This document shows positions 43,922 through 48,495 of a stretch of 48,495 bases of DNA, in pieces. The notes under the pieces were generated by a model. The model saw only the letters and a list, made by a program, of their open reading frames with translations. It did not search any database and was not told the origin of the DNA. Source of the stretch: Mycolicibacterium pyrenivorans (GTDB taxonomy: Bacteria > Actinomycetota > Actinomycetes > Mycobacteriales > Mycobacteriaceae). Each line of letters starts with the position of its first letter. Within the stretch, counting starts at the first letter, position 1. The stretch lies in assembly GCF_025821625.1 (NCBI RefSeq), contig NZ_JACKSH010000166.1:1-48495 (forward strand), given 5' to 3'. The translations under genes were made by a program, and so were the position numbers.

Positions 43922-44680
43922 ATGTCTGATGACGTCCTGAAGGGCCGCGCGGAGACGCTGCTGGCGCTGCACCGGCCCGGGGATCCGGTGATCCTGCCGA
44001 CGGTGTGGGATGCCTGGTCGGCGCGCCTGGCCACCGGCGCCGGGTTCGCTGCGCTCACGGTCGGCAGCCATCCGGTGGCCGACTCGGTCGGCAAGGCCGA
44101 CAACGAGGGCATGACGTTCGACGACCTGCTCACCCGGGTCGCGCAGATCACCGCCGCGGTCGACGTGCCGATCTCGGTCGACATCGAGGCCGGGTACGGG
44201 GAGGCGCCGGACCGGCTCATCGACGGTCTGTTGTCGGTCGGCGCGGTCGGGCTCAACATCGAGGACACCGTGCACAGCGAGGGTGGCCGGCTACGGTCCG
44301 CCGACGAGCATGCCGAGTTGGTCGGCGGCCTGCGCGCGGCGGCCGACGCGGCCGGGGTGCACGTCGTGGTCAATGCGCGCACCGACCTGTTCCTGCGCAA
44401 GGACGGCGACGAGGCCGACCGGGTCGATCGGGCCATCGCGCGGCTGAAGAAGGCGGCCGACGCGGGCGCCGACGTCCTGTATCCGGTGGGTCGTCACGAC
44501 GCCGGGACGACGCGCCGGCTCGCCGATGAGCTTCCGCTGCCGATCAACGCGATCGCGCTGCCCGATCAGGACGACCCGGCGTCGTTCGGCCCGCTCGGAG
44601 TGGGCCGGATCAGCTTCGGCCCGTTCCTGCAGGCCGCGCTGGCGGCCCGCGGTAAGGAGATCCTGGGCCGCTGGGCCTGA
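43922..44680 (+). CDS. ICL/PEP-mutase superfamily protein (Rv1998c-like)
   Basis: A 252-residue TIM-barrel of the isocitrate lyase/phosphoenolpyruvate mutase superfamily. Blocks: VILPTVWDAWSARLATGAGF, SVDIEAGYGEAPDRLIDGLL (metal-binding Asp/Glu), VGLNIEDTVHSEGGRL, VVNARTDLFLRKDG. The KKCGH loop of isocitrate lyases is absent, so this is not aceA; lyases of the methylisocitrate or oxaloacetate-decarboxylase sort are possible. ATG 43922 has GGAGG 6 nt upstream; GTG 43910 would place it inside the site. Unlinked to its neighbours by operon. A palindromic repeat follows directly after its stop. Confidence 0.85.
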   Translation: MSDDVLKGRAETLLALHRPGDPVILPTVWDAWSARLATGAGFAALTVGSHPVADSVGKADNEGMTFDDLLTRVAQITAAVDVPISVDIEAGYGEAPDRLIDGLLSVGAVGLNIEDTVHSEGGRLRSADEHAELVGGLRAAADAAGVHVVVNARTDLFLRKDGDEADRVDRAIARLKKAADAGADVLYPVGRHDAGTTRRLADELPLPINAIALPDQDDPASFGPLGVGRISFGPFLQAALAARGKEILGRWA

Positions 44681-44692
44681 CCCCAACACCCG

Positions 44693-44751
44693 CCGAAACG
44701 GCATTCCAGCAGGTCCTCACTCGCAGGATCGCTGCTGGAATGCCATTTCGG
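44693..44751. repeat. Palindromic repeat element, copy 1
   Basis: 20-bp arms (CCGAAACGGCATTCC... and the complement with one mismatch) around a 19-nt loop that can itself pair TCCT with AGGA. It lies between two convergent genes and could act as a terminator. Copy 2 is at 48358. Confidence 0.7.
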
Positions 44752-44768
44752 CATAGGGGGATCGCGGG

Positions 44769-45236
44769 TTACTTGCTCTCGATCGCGATGCGCTGGGCTT
44801 CGGCGCCCTTGTGGGCTCCGGCCACGCGAACGGTCAAGACGCCTGCGTCGTAACCTGCCGAGACGGCGTCGCCGGTGATGTGGGCGGGCAGTGCGAACGA
44901 GCGGTGGAACGAGCCGTACCGCACCTCGCTGAACCCGCGGACCCCGCCGTCTTCGGCGCGCTCCTCGGTGCGCTCGTCACGGCGTTCACCGCGGATGACG
45001 AGCCTGCCCTTGTCCACCTCGACGTGGACGTCCTCGGCTACGTCCACACCGGGCAGGTCCACCCGGATGACGGCGTCGTCGCCGTCCCTGGCGACCTCGA
45101 CGGCGGGGTTGATGCCCTGCTTGATGTCGGTGGCCCACTCCTTGGCGGTCACCGGGCCGAAGAAGTCGCGCACCCAGCGGTCGCTGTCCCACGCGGGACG
45201 GCTCCACAGGGACAGAGCCGGGGTCAGAGTGCTCAT
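44769..45236 (-). CDS. hsp: Small heat-shock protein (Hsp20/Acr2)
   Basis: A 155-residue alpha-crystallin chaperone. The crystallin domain runs from about residue 45 (PAVEVARDGDDAVIRVDLPG) to the C-terminus, with VRYGSFHRSFALPAHI and the strand GVLTVRVAGA; the N-terminal part has the Trp/Phe-rich segment LWSRPAWDSDRWVRDFFGPV. It holds unfolding proteins as an ATP-independent oligomer. ATG 45236 has CAGGAGATG upstream. It corresponds to Rv0251c (hsp, also called acr2), which is heat- and stress-inducible. A HspR-type (HAIR-like) inverted repeat lies 57 bp upstream. It is divergent from nirB. Confidence 0.93.
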   Translation of the reverse strand: MSTLTPALSLWSRPAWDSDRWVRDFFGPVTAKEWATDIKQGINPAVEVARDGDDAVIRVDLPGVDVAEDVHVEVDKGRLVIRGERRDERTEERAEDGGVRGFSEVRYGSFHRSFALPAHITGDAVSAGYDAGVLTVRVAGAHKGAEAQRIAIESK

Positions 45237-45292
45237 GGTTCATCTCCTGTTGTCGTCGACCGGCTCCGTGCCGGTACGTCTACGGAGAAGAA

Positions 45293-45313
45293 CTTGAGCG
45301 AACCACGCTCATG
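45293..45313. promoter_or_regulatory. HAIR-like HspR operator upstream of hsp
   Basis: CTTGAGC-N7-GCTCATG, one arm base away from a perfect dyad and close to the HAIR consensus CTTGAGT-N7-ACTCAAG. It lies 57-77 bp upstream of the hsp start. Confidence 0.6.
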
Positions 45314-45426
45314 TTCCGGATGCGCGTTCGCCGTGAGAGAACGGACTCACAACGGTCCGTCGGCGTCGGTGAGAACACCGTGATGGGCGCTTCACATGAG
45401 GCGACACGGCGGCAATATCAGCTCCC

Positions 45427-45432
45427 TAGCCT
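45427..45432 (+). promoter_or_regulatory. -10 box for leaderless nirB
   Basis: TAGCCT ends 7 bp before ATG 45440, supporting this start. Confidence 0.45.
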
Positions 45433-45439
45433 GTCTGCC

Positions 45440-47983
45440 ATGGCGCCAACATCGCACGTCGTGGTCGTCGGCCACGGCATGGTCGGACACCGGTTCGTCG
45501 AAGCCCTGCGGGCTCGCGACACCGGCTGCAGCTGGCGGGTGACCGTCCTCGCCGAGGAACTCGACGCCGCCTACGACCGGGTCGGCCTCACCGGCTACAC
45601 CGAACACTGGGACCGCGCCCGGCTGGCACTGCCGGGCAACGACTACCTCGGTGACCCGCTCGTCGAGGTCCGGCTCGGAAGCCGGGTCACCGCGGTCGAC
45701 CGGGCGGCCAAGGTGGTGACGACCGCCGACGGCGCGCGGATCGACTACGACGCGCTGGTGCTGGCGACGGGGTCGTACGCGTTCGTCCCGCCCGTGCCGG
45801 GCCGGGACCTGCCGTCGTGTCACGTCTACCGCACCCTCGATGACCTCGATGCGATCCGCGCCGACGCCGCGCGGGCCCGCGAGAGCAACCGGTCGCCCGT
45901 CGGTGTCGTGATCGGCGGCGGCCTGTTGGGCCTGGAGGCGGCCAACGCGCTGCGCGGGTTCGGATTGAGCGCACATGTCGTCGAGCGCTCGCCGCGGCTG
46001 ATGGCGCAGCAACTCGACGAGGCTGGCGGCGCCCTGCTCAACAGGATGATCAGCGAGTTGGGCATCGTCGTGCACACCGACGTCGGCACCGAGTCGATCA
46101 AACCGGCGCAACGCAACAAGCCGCTGCGGCGCTCGGCCGAGGACGACTCGATGCGGGTGACGCTGAGCGACGGGACGTTCATCGACGCCGGAGTCGTCGT
46201 CTTCGCGGCAGGGGTGCGTCCGCGTGACGAACTGGCCCGCGAGGCGGGCCTGCGGATCGCTGAGCGAGGCGGAGTTCTCACCGACATCTCCTGTGCCACA
46301 AGTGATGCCAACATCTACGCGATCGGCGAGGTCGCTGCGATCGAGGGCCGCTGCTACGGGTTGGTGGGTCCCGGGTACACCAGCGCCGAGGTGGTGGCCG
46401 ACCGGCTGCTGGGCGGCGCCGCGGAGTTCCCCGAGGCCGATATGTCGACCAAGCTGAAGTTGCTCGGCGTCGACGTGGCCAGCTTCGGCGACGCGATGGG
46501 CGCCACGCCGGACTGCCTGTCGGTGGTGGTCAACGACGCCGTCAACCAGACCTACGCCAAGCTGGTGCTCTCCGACGACGCCAAGACACTGCTCGGCGGC
46601 ATCCTGGTCGGCGACGCGTCGGCGTACGGGATCCTGCGCCCGATGGTCGGTGAGCAGTTGCCGGGGGATCCGCTGGCCCTCATCGCACCCGCCGGATCTG
46701 AAGGCTCAGCGGGACTCGGCGTCGGCGCGCTGCCGGCGGCGGCGCAGATCTGCTCGTGCAACAACGTCACCAAGGGTGATCTGACCGCGGCCATCGGGTC
46801 GGGCTGCTGCGACGTCGCCGAACTGAAGAAGTGCACCTTGGCGGGCACCTCGTGTGGCTCCTGCGTGCCGCTGCTCAAGCAACTGCTCGAGGCCGAGGGT
46901 GTCGAACAGTCCAAGGCGCTGTGCGAGCACTTCAGCCAGTCGCGGGCCGAACTGTTCGAGATCGTCAGCGCCACCGACATCCGGACGTTCACGGGCCTGA
47001 TCGAGCGGTTCGGCACCGGAAAGGGTTGCGACATCTGCAAACCCGTCGTGGCGTCGATCCTCGCCTCGACCAGCTCCGGCCATATCCTCGACGGTGAGCA
47101 GGCCTCGCTGCAGGACTCCAACGACCACTTCCTGGCCAACATCCAGCGCAACGGCAGCTACTCGGTGGTGCCCCGGGTGCCCGGCGGTGACATCACCCCC
47201 GAGCACCTCATCCTGATCGGCGAGATCGCCCGGGATTTCGGGCTGTACACCAAGATCACCGGCGGGCAGCGCATCGACATGTTCGGCGCCAGGGTGGATC
47301 AGCTGCCCGAGATCTGGCGCCGCCTCGTCGAGGGCGGCATGGAGTCCGGTCACGCGTACGGCAAGGCGTTGCGCACCGTCAAGAGCTGTGTGGGCAGCGA
47401 CTGGTGCCGTTACGGCCAACAGGATTCGGTGCAGATGGCGATCAACCTCGAACTGCGCTACCGCGGACTGCGGGCGCCCCACAAGATCAAGATGGGCGTG
47501 TCGGGGTGTGCCCGCGAGTGCGCGGAGGCCCGCGGCAAGGACGTCGGCGTCATCGCCACCGAAACCGGGTGGAACCTGTATGTGGGTGGCAACGGCGGAG
47601 CGACGCCGCGGCACGCCGAACTGCTGGCGAGCGACCTCGACGACGACACCCTGGTGCGCTACATCGACCGGTTCCTGATGTTCTACATCCGCACCGCGGA
47701 TCGCCTGCAGCGCACCGCACCGTGGGTGGAGGAGATGGGGCTGGAGCACCTCCGAGAGGTTGTCTGCGACGACTCGCTGGGGCTGGCAGACGAATTCGAG
47801 GCGGCGATCGGCCGGCATGTCGAGAACTACGCGTGCGAATGGAAGGGCGTGCTCGAGGATCCCGACAAGCTGTCGAGGTTCGTCTCGTTCGTCAACGCCC
47901 CGGACATCCCCGACCCCACGGTCGAGTTCACCGAGCGGTCGGGCCGCAAGGTGCCGATCGGCATGCCGAAGGTAGGAAGGTAG
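45440..47983 (+). CDS. nirB: Assimilatory nitrite reductase (NADH), large subunit NirB
   Basis: An 847-residue enzyme reducing nitrite to ammonium. Order: FAD/NADH domain (HVVVVGHGMVGHRFVEAL at the N-terminus, VGVVIGGGLLGLEAANALRG, about 1-400); a BFD-like 2Fe-2S segment CSCNNVTKGDLT ... CGSCVPLLKQLL (about 435-485) and a second Cys pair GKGCDICKPVV (about 533); nitrite/sulfite reductase halves with sirohaem and 4Fe-4S ligands in SCVGSDWCRYG and SGCARECAEA (about 650-700). ATG 45440 fits the known N-terminus; the frame is open upstream to 45311 but a leaderless promoter lies in that stretch. Followed by nirD after 7 nt. In mycobacteria nirBD is GlnR-controlled; I could not find a clear GlnR box. 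Confidence 0.95.
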   Translation: MAPTSHVVVVGHGMVGHRFVEALRARDTGCSWRVTVLAEELDAAYDRVGLTGYTEHWDRARLALPGNDYLGDPLVEVRLGSRVTAVDRAAKVVTTADGARIDYDALVLATGSYAFVPPVPGRDLPSCHVYRTLDDLDAIRADAARARESNRSPVGVVIGGGLLGLEAANALRGFGLSAHVVERSPRLMAQQLDEAGGALLNRMISELGIVVHTDVGTESIKPAQRNKPLRRSAEDDSMRVTLSDGTFIDAGVVVFAAGVRPRDELAREAGLRIAERGGVLTDISCATSDANIYAIGEVAAIEGRCYGLVGPGYTSAEVVADRLLGGAAEFPEADMSTKLKLLGVDVASFGDAMGATPDCLSVVVNDAVNQTYAKLVLSDDAKTLLGGILVGDASAYGILRPMVGEQLPGDPLALIAPAGSEGSAGLGVGALPAAAQICSCNNVTKGDLTAAIGSGCCDVAELKKCTLAGTSCGSCVPLLKQLLEAEGVEQSKALCEHFSQSRAELFEIVSATDIRTFTGLIERFGTGKGCDICKPVVASILASTSSGHILDGEQASLQDSNDHFLANIQRNGSYSVVPRVPGGDITPEHLILIGEIARDFGLYTKITGGQRIDMFGARVDQLPEIWRRLVEGGMESGHAYGKALRTVKSCVGSDWCRYGQQDSVQMAINLELRYRGLRAPHKIKMGVSGCARECAEARGKDVGVIATETGWNLYVGGNGGATPRHAELLASDLDDDTLVRYIDRFLMFYIRTADRLQRTAPWVEEMGLEHLREVVCDDSLGLADEFEAAIGRHVENYACEWKGVLEDPDKLSRFVSFVNAPDIPDPTVEFTERSGRKVPIGMPKVGR

Positions 47984-47990
47984 CCCGAAG

Positions 47991-48350
47991 ATGACTGTGG
48001 TCAACAACATCGAGGACGACATCCGGGTCTGGACGACGGCGTGCGCCTACGACTTCCTCCAGCCGTGCCGCGGCGTGGGCGTGCTGCTGCCCGACGGCGC
48101 CCAGGCCGCGTTGTTCCGGCTCGACGACGGCACACTGCACGCGGTCGGCAACATCGACCCCTTCTCCGGAGCGGCGGTGATGTCGCGTGGCATCGTCGGT
48201 GACCGGGGCGGCCGCCCCACCGTCCAGTCACCGCTGAAGAAGCAGGCTTTCGCCCTCGACGACGGCAGTTGCCTCGACGATCCGGAGGTGTCGCTGCCGG
48301 TGTATGCGACGCGGATCACCCCCGAGGGCGACGTCCAACTCGGCTCCTGA
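47991..48350 (+). CDS. nirD: Nitrite reductase (NADH), small subunit NirD
   Basis: A 119-residue Rieske-fold small subunit. The fold is seen in RGVGVLLPDGAQAALFRLDD, VGNIDPFSGAAVMSRGIVGD, VQSPLKKQAFALDDGSCLDD and the C-terminal strand PVYATRITPEGDVQ. As in other NirD proteins the Cys/His ligands for a 2Fe-2S cluster are absent. ATG 47991 lies 7 nt after the nirB stop with a purine-rich site, so the two are one operon. Confidence 0.93.
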   Translation: MTVVNNIEDDIRVWTTACAYDFLQPCRGVGVLLPDGAQAALFRLDDGTLHAVGNIDPFSGAAVMSRGIVGDRGGRPTVQSPLKKQAFALDDGSCLDDPEVSLPVYATRITPEGDVQLGS

Positions 48351-48357
48351 TTCCCCG

Positions 48358-48420
48358 CCGAAACGGCATTCCAGCAGGGCCTCACTCGTAGTTTCGCTGC
48401 TAATCCGAAAATGGCGGTGA
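48358..48420. repeat. Palindromic repeat element, copy 2 (broken)
   Basis: The left arm (48358-48377) is identical to copy 1, and the 19-nt loop differs at 4 positions. The right arm keeps only CTGCT and is followed by CCGAAAATGGC, which looks like the start of another arm in the opposite sense. It lies 8 bp after nirD. Confidence 0.65.
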
Positions 48421-48427
48421 GTTGGGT

Positions 48428-48495
48428 GTGGAGTCTGCGCGTCGGTATGGCCGTGTGGTGACGGCGGGGGTGTTGGTGTTGTGGGTCAGGCTGCT
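48428..48495 (+). CDS. Possible start of a membrane protein (runs off the window)
   Basis: GTG 48428 opens a frame VESARRYGRVVTAGVLVLWVR that stays open to the window end and looks like a basic N-terminus followed by a hydrophobic segment. With only 22 codons and no clear site, this is weak. Confidence 0.2.
   Translation, partial: MESARRYGRVVTAGVLVLWVRL

Noticed and set aside
45311..45439. 43-residue N-terminal extension of NirB
   Set aside because: A leaderless -10 box lies inside it, and NirB homologues begin with the dinucleotide-binding strand just after 45440.

Overview
The window is chromosomal DNA of a mycobacterium, most likely a rapid grower (Mycolicibacterium type). The base composition is high in GC, GTG and TTG starts are common, several genes look leaderless, and the gene order tracks the M. 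tuberculosis block Rv0236c to Rv0253 as I remember it. No database was searched; all homologies are by recognition. The species cannot be fixed from this sequence.

Layout. 1-2.6 kb: the N-terminal part of the arabinofuranosyltransferase gene aftD, a DUF2613 small protein and a universal stress protein. 2.8-8.4 kb: lpqI, a TetR regulator, the htdX-fabG4 operon and divergent fadA2, a beta-hydroxyacyl dehydratase/reductase/thiolase set. 8.6-11.7 kb: an F420-type oxidoreductase and a NarL-type two-component pair with an unusually elaborate upstream region. 11.8-13.7 kb: fadE5. 13.9-16.3 kb: a DapB-like dehydrogenase, an SDR and a TspO-like membrane protein. 16.4-36.0 kb: a glycolipid locus of the trehalose polyphleate (TPP) type, with an 11-kb bimodular polyketide synthase, papA3, mmpL10, fadD23 (fatty acyl-AMP ligase), a PE-PPE serine hydrolase and a GAP/SfLAP membrane protein. 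36.1-39.3 kb: a flavin reductase, a 53-residue protein, a rhodanese remnant, an acyl-CoA dehydrogenase and an Lrp/AsnC remnant. 39.3-43.8 kb: the succinate dehydrogenase 1 operon (Rv0250c-like, sdhC, sdhA, sdhB) ending in a remarkable Ser/Cys hexad-repeat protein. 43.9-48.4 kb: an ICL/PEP-mutase family protein, the small heat-shock protein gene hsp and the nitrite reductase genes nirB and nirD.

How the genes fit together. In the TPP locus FadD23 would activate a fatty acid and pass it to the PKS. The PKS would extend it with malonyl units to a polyunsaturated phleic acid, PapA3 would acylate trehalose, MmpL10 would export the diacyl intermediate, and the secreted PE-PPE hydrolase would do the last acyl transfers outside. 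The htdX/fabG4/fadA2/fadE5 genes share a dyad TTAC-N6-GTAA that is also found, imperfectly, before the tetR gene, which suggests a small fatty-acid regulon.

Most interesting items: (1) a 158-residue protein encoded 4 nt after sdhB with a strict six-residue register in which a Ser column turns into Cys columns, with 14 cysteines at every third residue; (2) a short dispersed DNA repeat inserted in tandem, in frame, in both the PKS enoylreductase domain and the SdhA N-terminus; (3) a candidate structured RNA closed by a 12-bp stem ahead of the two-component genes; (4) the shared fatty-acid operator; (5) an imperfect 32-bp repeat upstream of two neighbouring genes beside a decayed Lrp/AsnC regulator; (6) palindromic repeat elements flanking hsp-nirBD.
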